A DNA stretch of 64,000 nucleotides from positions 57,277 through 121,276 of IMG/VR virus record IMGVR_UViG_3300023174_000078. One strand, 5' to 3'. This stretch comes from a virus. A program made the position numbers and the translations under genes. Of the stretch, positions 21,791-29,060 are shown piece by piece; the first letter of the stretch is position 1; each line of letters begins with the position of its first letter. The notes below the pieces were generated by a model. It had not been told where the DNA came from and ran no database searches. It was given only the letters and a program-made list of their open reading frames with translations.

Positions 21791-22199
21791 AAATAATAAA
21801 GAGCTGATACAAGATTTAAGTATGCAAGTGCAGCAGTTGCTTGCTGCGTTAAATGAGAGCCGCCGCTATGCGGATAAGTTAGTTGAACACATTCCTTACT
21901 TACCGGCGGACATAGAAAATTTGAGGGCTGCTAATTTACAGTTTTCCAACGAGCTAGCCGATCTAAAAAAAGAAAATGAAGAGCTTTGTCTTTTAATTAA
22001 GCCCGCACTGGAAGTAGCCAGGCAGTTTACATTATCAGACGAGTTTCCCGGGCCCTATAGGTTGGAGATCACGCCTACAATTTATCAGATATACAGTCAG
22101 TCCGGTGATATTGTAGCCTCCACGCGTTATTCTGATTTTGCTACGTTCATTTTGAACATGCTGAATGCGGTGGACAAACATATCGCTTTAGGCGATTAG
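21780..22199 (+). CDS. Coiled-coil hypothetical protein
   Basis: 139 residues from ATG 21780 (MPNKNNKELIQDL). Residues about 5-80 are predicted coiled coil (Leu/Glu/Lys/Asn heptads, NELADLKKENEEL); the C-terminal 60 residues form a small mixed domain. The longer frame from 21753 is less likely since it begins within the lipoprotein gene. Confidence 0.6.
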   Translation: MPNKNNKELIQDLSMQVQQLLAALNESRRYADKLVEHIPYLPADIENLRAANLQFSNELADLKKENEELCLLIKPALEVARQFTLSDEFPGPYRLEITPTIYQIYSQSGDIVASTRYSDFATFILNMLNAVDKHIALGD

Positions 22200-22291
22200 T
22201 ACACCACATCTCGGTAGGCCTCTCCAAGACGCCCACTTTATCGGGTCCTTTAAAAATAGGGTAAGCTACAAATAAACAAAAAGCTGAACCG

Positions 22292-22362
22292 CCTCGCATT
22301 TATATATTCCCTGCGGCCTGATCAACCGAATACAGTATATGCTTGCGAGGTTTTTTATTTTT
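22292..22362 (+). terminator. Intrinsic terminator with long loop
   Basis: CCTCGCA (22292-22298) pairs with TGCGAGG (22344-22350), directly followed by TTTTTTATTTTT. The 45-nt loop contains A/T-rich complementary stretches that may shorten it. It lies in the 207-bp non-coding gap 22200-22406, in which nothing else but the hairpin before the next start is seen. Confidence 0.65.
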
Positions 22363-22371
22363 GCTCTTTAC

Positions 22372-22406
22372 AAGGTCTGACTTTTCTCTATAGAAGGTAA
22401 GACCTT
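22372..22406 (+). promoter_or_regulatory. Hairpin immediately before a start codon
   Basis: AAGGTCT (22372-22378) pairs with AGACCTT (22400-22406), with an inner TTCT/AGAA stem, and the ATG of the double glycosyltransferase follows at once. A structure in this place could control initiation or be an mRNA 5' stabiliser. Confidence 0.4.
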
Positions 22407-24161
22407 ATGAGCTATAAAATATCCCTCTTACATGCGACGCGTGGTCGCGCCCTGCAAGCTAAAGAATGTCGTGATGCGTGGATGAGCGCCGCAAAGCATC
22501 CTGAAGACATTGAGCATATCTTTGGTATAGACGATGATGACATCGACAGTCTAACCAACATTAATACGCAAAGAGTTATTGCGGAACGCGGTAAGGGCTG
22601 CGTCGCAGCTTGGAACGCTTGCGCGAAAGCCAGTAAGGGTGATATCCTAATTCAGTTGTCGGATGACTGGGAACCCACAAAGAATTGGGATGTGGATATT
22701 CTGCGCGAATTTGAGGATGCTAAGGGGGAGCGTGTGCTAGCCATATCGGACGGGCATCGTACTGATGACCTGCTGTGTATGGCAATACTGAATAGGGCGC
22801 GGTACGAAAAGCAGGGATACCTGTTTCACCCTGAATTCTTCAGTGTTTACAGCGATAATTATTTTACTTGGGCGGCTACCAAGGACGGTGTCATAAAAGA
22901 TTCTAGACATATTGTTTTCGAGCACAAACATCCTGTGTTCAACAAGGCAGAATGGGATCCTACATATTTAGCAAGTAACGCGCAGCAAAATTATGTGCAG
23001 GGGCATGGTAAATTCTTGGAACTTACACGCCCGGCAGGATCTAAGATTTGCTTGGCGATGATTGTAAAGAATGAAATGCATAACATGCGTAAGTGTTTGG
23101 AGTCTGTTAAAGACGTCATTAATTACTGGGTAATTTGCGATACAGGATCTACAGATGGTACACAGCAATTCATTAAAGATCTGATGACCGAATGGAATAT
23201 TCCGGGGGAGCTTCATGAGAGACCCTGGGTAGACTTCGCAACGAACAGAACAGAATCTTTGCAGCTCGCCCGCGATAAGGGCGATTACACACTGGTAATG
23301 GACGCTGATGATTATCTGGAAGTACAGGGGGACATAAGTGCACTGCGTAATTTAAAGTTTGATCAGTATCACCTCAAGATCACGCATGGTGCGCTTGCGT
23401 ACAGCCGCGTGCAGCTAGTACGTAACGAATATGAATGGAAGTATGTAGGTGTGCTGCATGAGTATCTAGACGGTCCTAAAGACATTAAGCTGTTTCCTGC
23501 TGTTGTTCTTAACAATGTTATTATTCGTGCGTCGGCATCTGATACCAGGAACGGATTTTCAGGGTCTAAAAAGTATATTAGTGATGCTTTAATTTTAGAG
23601 AAAGCATTACTCGATGACTCCATTGACCCCGGTCTCCGCTCACGTTATTTCTTTTACTTAGCGCAAAGTTACAGAGACGCGGGCGCGCATGAGCGTGCTA
23701 TTGTAGCGTATAAGCAGCGCGTAGATCTGGGTGGTTGGGATGAAGAGGTATACTACTCTAATTACATGATTGCGCGTCTTAAGGTTTTAATGAATTATAA
23801 GGAGGAAGAAATCATCAACTCTTTCTTGAAGGCCTGGGAAAGCCGACCTGGTCGCGTAGACGCTTTATTTGACCTGATAATTTATTTAAGAGGACAAGAG
23901 CGATTCGCGCTTGCGTGGGCGCTTGTTTCCATAGGTGTTAAAATTCCGCCGACCAACGACAATTTATTCGTGCGATTTGAGATTCAACAATGGAGAATGT
24001 TAGATGAGTATTCTATTTTAGCCGCGCGTACAGGAAATAAGGAAGAGGCAATTCGTGCCGCTAAAACCTTGCTAGAAAGTCCGTTGTCTGCCAAGCTAAT
24101 TCCAGAGAATGAAAGAGAAAGAATAGATAAGAACTTAATAGAGTTTAACAAACTACCATGA
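22407..24161 (+). CDS. Double GT2 glycosyltransferase with TPR-like C-terminus
   Basis: 584 residues. Domain 1 (about 1-200) begins ISLLHATRGR, with FGIDDDDID and LIQLSDDWEPTKNWD, which are GT-A acidic motifs. Domain 2 (about 211-380) is a typical GT2: ICLAMIVKNEMHNMRKCLES, VICDTGSTDGTQQF and LVMDADDYLEV (DAD). The C-terminal 190 residues are helical with TPR-like spacing (YFFYLAQSYRDAGAHERAIVAYKQRV), as in SunS-like and phage GT2-TPR proteins. Likely adds two sugars in sequence, or one domain binds acceptor. The next gene overlaps by 4 bp. Confidence 0.82.
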   Translation: MSYKISLLHATRGRALQAKECRDAWMSAAKHPEDIEHIFGIDDDDIDSLTNINTQRVIAERGKGCVAAWNACAKASKGDILIQLSDDWEPTKNWDVDILREFEDAKGERVLAISDGHRTDDLLCMAILNRARYEKQGYLFHPEFFSVYSDNYFTWAATKDGVIKDSRHIVFEHKHPVFNKAEWDPTYLASNAQQNYVQGHGKFLELTRPAGSKICLAMIVKNEMHNMRKCLESVKDVINYWVICDTGSTDGTQQFIKDLMTEWNIPGELHERPWVDFATNRTESLQLARDKGDYTLVMDADDYLEVQGDISALRNLKFDQYHLKITHGALAYSRVQLVRNEYEWKYVGVLHEYLDGPKDIKLFPAVVLNNVIIRASASDTRNGFSGSKKYISDALILEKALLDDSIDPGLRSRYFFYLAQSYRDAGAHERAIVAYKQRVDLGGWDEEVYYSNYMIARLKVLMNYKEEEIINSFLKAWESRPGRVDALFDLIIYLRGQERFALAWALVSIGVKIPPTNDNLFVRFEIQQWRMLDEYSILAARTGNKEEAIRAAKTLLESPLSAKLIPENERERIDKNLIEFNKLP

Positions 24162-24799
24162 CAAAACAGGACATTCACAAAATTCGCAAGTGCGTAGGTA
24201 TCTACGATAAATTAATTAAGTATTTAGAAATCAAAGGTTTGTTGTACAAGCGCCCAGAAGCTGAAACGCTAAAAGGGTGGCGCAGCTGGAAGAGTAAAGT
24301 TAAGGCCCAGTATCCCATTCAATACTTCATCCGCGAATCATTTGATTCTGTGAAGTATTATATTGCACACAGGTTTACAAATATAAAATACTATGTGAGA
24401 ACTTTTTTGTTTCCAGAGAATCAGATGATCCGAAAAACCATCCCTAAGCGGGGACATGATTTAGTATACTTAATTCCTCTGATGAATTTCGCGGCTATTA
24501 CGCAGTTCAAAGAAGAAGCGGATAAGTCATGCGTAGATTGGGATGCGCATGAGGAGCATAGGGAATTTAAACAATGGTTAGACGCCTCTGCTTTATGGAT
24601 TCAAGAAGGCAAAAACAGACTAGAAAAAGAATTATCTGCCGCGTATCCTGAAATGGATATAGATAAAATTTTCTCAGGCGAAGTAATCAATTACGAAGAG
24701 ACTTACCGCGAAGTAAATCGCATAGAAGCTGTAATTGCGCAGACTGAAGAAGATATTCTTTTGCAGATGGTGAAGTACAGAAATTACTTCTGGACTTAA
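24158..24799 (+). CDS. Conserved phage protein
   Basis: 213 residues, Tyr/Phe/Lys-rich, helical. WRSWKSKVKAQYPIQYFIRESFDSVKYYI and KYYVRTFLFPENQMIRKTIPKRGHDL match a pattern I know from phage hypotheticals. No catalytic motif seen. Its stop abuts the minus-strand o-spanin stop, so plus and minus transcription converge here without an intervening terminator hairpin. Confidence 0.6.
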   Translation: MTKQDIHKIRKCVGIYDKLIKYLEIKGLLYKRPEAETLKGWRSWKSKVKAQYPIQYFIRESFDSVKYYIAHRFTNIKYYVRTFLFPENQMIRKTIPKRGHDLVYLIPLMNFAAITQFKEEADKSCVDWDAHEEHREFKQWLDASALWIQEGKNRLEKELSAAYPEMDIDKIFSGEVINYEETYREVNRIEAVIAQTEEDILLQMVKYRNYFWT

Positions 24800-25039
24800 T
24801 TATTTGAAAGACAGCCGCACCTCCAATTCCCGGTAGCGACGATCAGAGTGCCATACTTCATCTTTCTCCGCTGTATACAGCCCTTCTTTAGTCAGAACTT
24901 TTGTTCCTGCTCGTATAGCTAAAATAGGTGGCTGATGCACGCTCCCAAGCACGTTCCCTCTCTTGAAGTGCGAGCAGGAGACCATCGGCACGATCTGTAG
25001 CAACAGTAGTAGCCTGGTTACGTAATTGTGTGATTTCAT
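24800..25039 (-). CDS. Outer-membrane lipoprotein spanin (Rz1-like)
   Basis: 79 residues. N-terminus MKSHNYVTRLLLLLQIVPMVSC is a lipoprotein signal with a lipobox-like MVSC (Cys 22; Met at -3 is unusual). The mature part is short and basic. It begins inside the i-spanin gene in another frame and extends 88 bp beyond it, the overlapping Rz/Rz1 arrangement. Together with the i-spanin it would fuse inner and outer membranes after the endolysin has degraded the wall, and so implies a host with an outer membrane. Confidence 0.72.
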   Translation of the reverse strand: MKSHNYVTRLLLLLQIVPMVSCSHFKRGNVLGSVHQPPILAIRAGTKVLTKEGLYTAEKDEVWHSDRRYRELEVRLSFK

Positions 25040-25175
25040 AGCGTGTCTTGTCTTTGTACTCTAAATGTTTCGCAGTAGCTTCTAGGAAATTGGTTTCTCT
25101 TTTTAATTCTAGGAACGCTACGACGGCTTTGAGTGTGTACTTTAACAGATCAATTATAGATATGATCGCATTCAT
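24888..25175 (-). CDS. Inner-membrane spanin (Rz-like)
   Basis: 95 residues from the ATG at 25175, which overlaps the endolysin stop (ATGA); an ATG seven codons earlier (25196) is possible. One N-terminal hydrophobic helix (NAIISIIDLLKYTLKAVVAFLEL), then a long charged helix predicted to be coiled coil in the periplasm (YKDKTRYEITQLRNQATTVA). Position after the endolysin and overlap with a lipoprotein gene make the spanin assignment strong although sequences of spanins are poorly conserved. Confidence 0.75.
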   Translation of the reverse strand: MNAIISIIDLLKYTLKAVVAFLELKRETNFLEATAKHLEYKDKTRYEITQLRNQATTVATDRADGLLLALQERERAWERASATYFSYTSRNKSSD

Positions 25176-25942
25176 TTCTTTGGAGCTATTGCGCAAAGTT
25201 CTTTGATCGGGGCTACGGTAGCTTTCTGCGTATTATCGTAATAAGCATTTTCCAGCCACTCTGTACCGAAATAGAATAAGTTGTCTTCATCTTTTTTTAG
25301 TAATTTCGTGATGTCCTCAGAACTATAATGTTTAACATCCTGAAGATACTCAGCAACTTTGACGAATTGCATTTCAAGTACTGGGTTTTGAACTGGCTTA
25401 ATATCTAGCGTCTTTGTATCAGCGGCGCGTATAAGATCTAGAACCCAAGGCTTTTGCACCTGCCTTCCAGGGCAAGTCTTTGATGTTTTTGGATCATCTC
25501 TATGAAATAGAACTGTATTGTAATTCGGTTCCAGATTTAACCAGCGCAGGATTTTTGCAGTAGCTGCTGCAGTAGTTTTCCAGCATTCTAGCCCGCGTCC
25601 TTTGTTAGGCAATTCTGTATCGTAATCTCCAAGCACTTCTATGCCTATAGTGCTGCGATTGAATGAAACAGCATGAACGCCTTTTAGATTAGGTGGCGTC
25701 ATACCGAAAATTTCATTTTCATCAATAAAGAAATGAGGACCTGCGCTCCACTCTTTATTTTTGTAAAAAGCTTCTATGTTGCGGATATGCTGGCCGAGTA
25801 ACCCCTGGGGTCGCATAGATAATGAAGGGGCCGCAGTATGATGCAGGCATACGCCTTTACACCAGCTAGGCTTCTCGACACTGTTTAAGTAAGCATCAAA
25901 ACTCTCTAACGACCACACTTTACCTACATTCGCGTAACTCAT
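25172..25942 (-). CDS. Endolysin: N-acetylmuramoyl-L-alanine amidase (Amidase_2/PGRP)
   Basis: 256 residues. Zn ligands and active-site motifs of Amidase_2: VCLHHTAAPS (His 34/35), SAGPHFFID, STIGIEVLGDYD, and LFHRDDPKTSKTCPGR with His and the CPG Cys. It cleaves the amide bond between MurNAc and L-Ala of peptidoglycan. The C-terminal 85 residues are helical, with a possible wall-binding or regulatory part. No signal peptide, so export needs the holin. Second gene of the minus-strand lysis cassette. Confidence 0.9.
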   Translation of the reverse strand: MSYANVGKVWSLESFDAYLNSVEKPSWCKGVCLHHTAAPSLSMRPQGLLGQHIRNIEAFYKNKEWSAGPHFFIDENEIFGMTPPNLKGVHAVSFNRSTIGIEVLGDYDTELPNKGRGLECWKTTAAATAKILRWLNLEPNYNTVLFHRDDPKTSKTCPGRQVQKPWVLDLIRAADTKTLDIKPVQNPVLEMQFVKVAEYLQDVKHYSSEDITKLLKKDEDNLFYFGTEWLENAYYDNTQKATVAPIKELCAIAPKK

Positions 25943-25979
25943 ATAGCCGCTAATTTACATCTGCGTCGGTGTGTGTAAA

Positions 25980-26014
25980 CAAAAAAGCTGCGTCACCTTT
26001 CGATGACGCAGCTT
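25980..26014 (-). terminator. Strong intrinsic terminator between holin and endolysin
   Basis: Read on the minus strand, AAGCTGCGTCA (26014-26004) and TGACGCAGCTT (25995-25985) form an 11-bp perfect stem with an 8-nt loop, followed by TTTTTTGT. It lies downstream of the holin and upstream of the endolysin, so it should attenuate or separate endolysin expression from holin expression. The sequence also forms the hairpin on the plus strand but without a T-run. Confidence 0.75.
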
Positions 26015-26030
26015 GTGGATATTTTGTATC

Positions 26031-26225
26031 TTATTTACCGGTCTGTTTAGCTTTGCCGATATTCAGCGCGAGAAAGTCGATGACGGCATAGAATTTGGCC
26101 CATACGGTCCCGGCTTTAGGGGTAGGCGTAACAGCTGCGATAGCAGAAGCCAGCGTGACAACAGCAGTAGCCACTTTGACCCAAGAATTATCGATATAAG
26201 GAGTGAGTAAGGTTATGAAGTCCAT
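26031..26225 (-). CDS. Holin
   Basis: 64 residues. One hydrophobic helix (VKVATAVVTLASAIAAV) followed by TPTPKAGTVWAKFYAVIDFLALNIGKAK, a pattern familiar from small phage holins. It would form inner-membrane lesions to release the endolysin. First gene of the minus-strand cassette; promoter-like hexamers lie at 26248-26275. Confidence 0.8.
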   Translation of the reverse strand: MDFITLLTPYIDNSWVKVATAVVTLASAIAAVTPTPKAGTVWAKFYAVIDFLALNIGKAKQTGK

Positions 26226-26236
26226 AATATTTCAGG

Positions 26237-26265
26237 TTGACAAAAACATTGTATTCATTTAATGC
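26237..26265 (+). promoter_or_regulatory. Candidate plus-strand promoter overlapping the lysis promoter
   Basis: TTGACA (26237-26242), 17-bp spacer, TAATGC (26260-26265). The -35 is perfect, the -10 weak. It would drive the gene at 26298. Confidence 0.35.
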
Positions 26266-26275
26266 GTGAATGCAA
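26248..26275 (-). promoter_or_regulatory. Candidate promoter for the lysis cassette
   Basis: On the minus strand TTGCAT (26275-26270) and TACAAT (26253-26248) are separated by 16 bp, 23 bases upstream of the holin ATG. A sigma70-like match; overlaps a plus-strand candidate. Confidence 0.4.
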
Positions 26276-26297
26276 GCAAATAAACATATACAATTGT

Positions 26298-26921
26298 ATG
26301 AACGTCAAAAAAGTATTGATCAACAAAAACGACGCCGGGTTCGGGCTATCTAAAGAAGCTCATGAGTTATTTCTAAAGAAGGCCAACATACCTTTTAACA
26401 AAAGAATTGAAAATTTTAAAACTATACTAATTAAAAGCAGCGAACTAGACTATGTCGCAGCAGTTAACAACGCCAAAGGTAGTGCGGATTTAGAAGAAAT
26501 TAGGAAAACACACATTCACCACAGCTGCGAAATTCCCCGGGATCATCCTGCTTTGTGGGAAGTGGCTGATCTTCTTGGTATGGAGCGCATGAATGATCGT
26601 TTTTCCAAGCTAGAATTTGCTGAGGTTCCCGAAGACAAGCAGTGGAGTATCAAACAAATTAACGGAGTTGAGTATATTTCTATAAATCCTAATACAATTG
26701 CTAAATTTAATGGGAAATGCGAGCATTGGTACGCTTCTGATTTTCGCCCGCCTTGGATGGAGGACACAAAAGATATCGTTGTTGTCGCGGGTATTGACAA
26801 AAACGACACTGTAACTTGCATGATTTGTGCTTGGGGTGCTATTTCAGCACACACCTCGGATTGGGCAACTTATAAGTGGTATCCTCTCACCAAACTTTGT
26901 TCTTTCTACACCACAAAATAA
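26298..26921 (+). CDS. Conserved phage protein (INDxxGFxLS type)
   Basis: 207 residues from ATG 26298; the ATG at 26262 would add 12 unrelated residues. The start KKVLINKNDAGFGLSKEAHELFLKK and the middle FAEVPEDKQWSIKQINGVEYI match a conserved phage family of unknown role. The rest adds a domain with CEHWYASDF and CMICAWGA, possibly metal-binding. Confidence 0.65.
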   Translation: MNVKKVLINKNDAGFGLSKEAHELFLKKANIPFNKRIENFKTILIKSSELDYVAAVNNAKGSADLEEIRKTHIHHSCEIPRDHPALWEVADLLGMERMNDRFSKLEFAEVPEDKQWSIKQINGVEYISINPNTIAKFNGKCEHWYASDFRPPWMEDTKDIVVVAGIDKNDTVTCMICAWGAISAHTSDWATYKWYPLTKLCSFYTTK

Positions 26922-26977
26922 GCAATAAATGCTTGCGCATGCCTACATGCTATCGGATAGCATGAAGTTACGCACAA

Positions 26978-27190
26978 ATGAAATCAAAAAAGAATCTAGA
27001 AACATCTATAGGGTTCTTGGATAACCTATTAAGTCAGATAAGTCCAGAACATCCGAGTTACGACAACTACATAAAAGCGGTAAATACAGCCGTAGCAGCT
27101 ATAAAAGCGTTTCGTGCGCTGGAATTAAAGAAACAAAACAAACACAGATTAACAAAAATCGAAAAAACCAAATCAACTGATGCAGACTGA
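26978..27190 (+). CDS. Small basic protein
   Basis: 70 residues, helical, very Lys-rich C-terminus (KKQNKHRLTKIEKTK). Overlaps the metallophosphoesterase gene by 11 bp. Might bind nucleic acid; no family recognised. Confidence 0.55.
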   Translation: MKSKKNLETSIGFLDNLLSQISPEHPSYDNYIKAVNTAVAAIKAFRALELKKQNKHRLTKIEKTKSTDAD

Positions 27191-27755
27191 ACACGATACG
27201 TTTATTATTTCAGATACGCATTTCTCGCACGAGAATATTTTGAAATTTGACCGCGATGACGGCCAAAAAGTACGTCCCGGGTTCTCGTGTTTCGAGGAAA
27301 TGGACGAATATATTGTAAATAAATGGAATTCCGTCGTTAAACCAAACGATAAAGTTTATCATTTAGGTGACGTTGTGATGAAAAAGCGCTACATAGACGT
27401 TGTTAAGCGACTTAACGGTAAAAAGCGGCTAATTATGGGTAACCATGACATATTTGGCTTCCAATTTTATGCCGATTACTTTGACGAAGTGTACGCAATG
27501 CGTATTTTACCGAAAGAAAGGGTTATGATGACCCATATTCCGTTACATTTGAATTCCATCAAACGTGGATTCATCAATATACACGGGCATATTCACGAAA
27601 GAATCATCGGACAAGACACTCAGATGGTTTTAGGGCATATTTCTGACCAACATCCATTTTATTTCAATGCTTGCGTTGAGCATCACGACTACACACCCGT
27701 AGCTATGGACATCATTTGCGATAAAATCAAAAATCTAGACCAAATTAGTACTTAA
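27180..27755 (+). CDS. Calcineurin-like metallophosphoesterase
   Basis: 191 residues. All motifs of the fold are visible: ISDTHFSHEN (D-x-H), YHLGDV (GD), LIMGNHDIF (GNHD), MTHIPLHL (H) and NIHGHIHE (GHxH). These bind two metal ions and hydrolyse phosphodiesters or phosphomonoesters. Such short phage and plasmid enzymes have varied substrates (cyclic nucleotides, nucleic acid ends), so none is assigned. Confidence 0.88.
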   Translation: MQTEHDTFIISDTHFSHENILKFDRDDGQKVRPGFSCFEEMDEYIVNKWNSVVKPNDKVYHLGDVVMKKRYIDVVKRLNGKKRLIMGNHDIFGFQFYADYFDEVYAMRILPKERVMMTHIPLHLNSIKRGFINIHGHIHERIIGQDTQMVLGHISDQHPFYFNACVEHHDYTPVAMDIICDKIKNLDQIST

Positions 27756-27756
27756 T

Positions 27757-27867
27757 ATGTGGAAATATGTAGATAAACTGCTTTGTTACATAGGATGCCA
27801 CAATTGGCGCAATGGCCCCGGCACACCTTGCGCTAGTTGTGGTAAAGAAGACGATTTTTGGAGCTAA
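27757..27867 (+). CDS. Tiny Cys-containing protein
   Basis: 36 residues, MWKYVDKLLCYIGCHNWRNGPGTPCASCGKEDDFWS. The C-x(3)-C and CASC spacing suggests a single zinc knuckle; Trp/Cys-rich miniproteins of this kind are frequent in phages. Starts 1 bp after the phosphoesterase stop and ends 3 bp before the next ATG. Confidence 0.55.
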   Translation: MWKYVDKLLCYIGCHNWRNGPGTPCASCGKEDDFWS

Positions 27868-27870
27868 TTT

Positions 27871-28836
27871 ATGCCTGAACTCACTTGGTATTTTATAGGG
27901 CCTGATAAAACTGGGTTCAATTGCACGGATTGCTGCGCTGGATTTTCTTTCTCTGGCGAATCTTGCTTACCTTACGCTTGTCCCACTTCTCCTTCAAAGT
28001 TCAGAAAATATCTGTGTCCAAATTCAGAGTTTCCTACTCCGCATCATATGTATAAGTGGAATGGTAATCCTGATTCAAGTGCGACTATTGCTGTAAATCC
28101 AATAGTGTGTCCTAATTCGTCTACGACATGTTGGAGCTACACACCTTCCGGTGGTTTAAACGCGGCGGGACGTATTGGCTCTAATTGTTCGCAATCATAT
28201 GTTACGTCTAGCAACATATGTATGACTTCTATTACACCATGCACGCCAGGCCCCTGCGCAATGGTCTCGGGAAATATTTTCTATCCTAAGAGCTGCATCA
28301 CCACCGCTTCGGGATGTATTTGTTCTTCAGGTTCTTCTTATAACACTTGCACGGCTACCTGTGATGATTCTGATCCAGAATGCGATCCATGTGAAAGATG
28401 TTACCATACATGTCCTTCCGGGGAGATAGTAGAATACGATTGTGGTTATAGTTATGAATGTTCGTGTGATTCTGCATCGGAACCCACATGTCCTGGCGGT
28501 TGCAGTCCTGACTGCGACGGAAACGGAAACTGGTTTTGCCCTCCTGTTTCTTGTACGCCTGCCTGTTCTTCGGGTTATTCCTGCAACTGCGGCATATGTT
28601 CATGCGTCGAACAAGCGTGCTGTAGCGGCATCTCTGCGGGCTGGACTTGGAACTCGGGACTTAATACGTGTGAGCCTTGTTACCAGGGGTATTGGTCGAG
28701 GTCAGATTGCTGCTATAAACGTTATAAACAAAAACACTGCTCAAATGAAAATGATACATGCTGCAATGACGGGCGTTGTTACTCGCAAAGTACCGTACTT
28801 TGTCAAATTCCAACTGGCAATCAACCTCCTCCGTAA
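27871..28836 (+). CDS. Extremely Cys-rich protein, possibly secreted or virion surface
   Basis: 321 residues with 45 Cys (14%), including CC, CxC and CxxC pairs, many Ser/Thr/Gly/Pro and few charged residues; C-terminal third alternates Cys-rich knots (SCTPACSSGYSCNC, CCNDGRCYS). It resembles disulfide-knotted extracellular proteins (EGF/TIL-like) more than zinc proteins. It lacks a clear signal peptide (starts MPELTWYFIGP), so it may be exported in some other way or be assembled in virions and oxidised after lysis. Followed by a gene with another extracellular-type motif. No homologous family identified. Confidence 0.75.
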   Translation: MPELTWYFIGPDKTGFNCTDCCAGFSFSGESCLPYACPTSPSKFRKYLCPNSEFPTPHHMYKWNGNPDSSATIAVNPIVCPNSSTTCWSYTPSGGLNAAGRIGSNCSQSYVTSSNICMTSITPCTPGPCAMVSGNIFYPKSCITTASGCICSSGSSYNTCTATCDDSDPECDPCERCYHTCPSGEIVEYDCGYSYECSCDSASEPTCPGGCSPDCDGNGNWFCPPVSCTPACSSGYSCNCGICSCVEQACCSGISAGWTWNSGLNTCEPCYQGYWSRSDCCYKRYKQKHCSNENDTCCNDGRCYSQSTVLCQIPTGNQPPP

Positions 28837-28847
28837 TATATAGGCAT

Positions 28848-29060
28848 ATGAACAGACCCGTCCCATCTAATAACGCCGAATTGAGAAAGGCGGTTGATGT
28901 CGCTAATAATATCTTTGAGAATATAGCGTCTATGCCTGAAACCTTTGAAATGTATCCTTTTTTACTAGCGAGCTACAATAGTCTGTGTAAAGGATGTACA
29001 GATCCTCGCGCCTTTAATTATGACCCAAATGCGGAAGTAGACGATAATTCTTGTTTATGA
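28848..29060 (+). CDS. Small protein with GCTDPxAxNYxP motif
   Basis: 70 residues from ATG 28848. The C-terminus KGCTDPRAFNYDPNAEVDDNSCL is the Cys/Asp/Asn-rich repeat found in many exported or surface proteins of marine and Bacteroidota-type bacteria and in phage structural proteins, usually as several copies; here there is one. The N-terminal part is helical. Overlaps the GT25 gene by 4 bp. Confidence 0.65.
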   Translation: MNRPVPSNNAELRKAVDVANNIFENIASMPETFEMYPFLLASYNSLCKGCTDPRAFNYDPNAEVDDNSCL

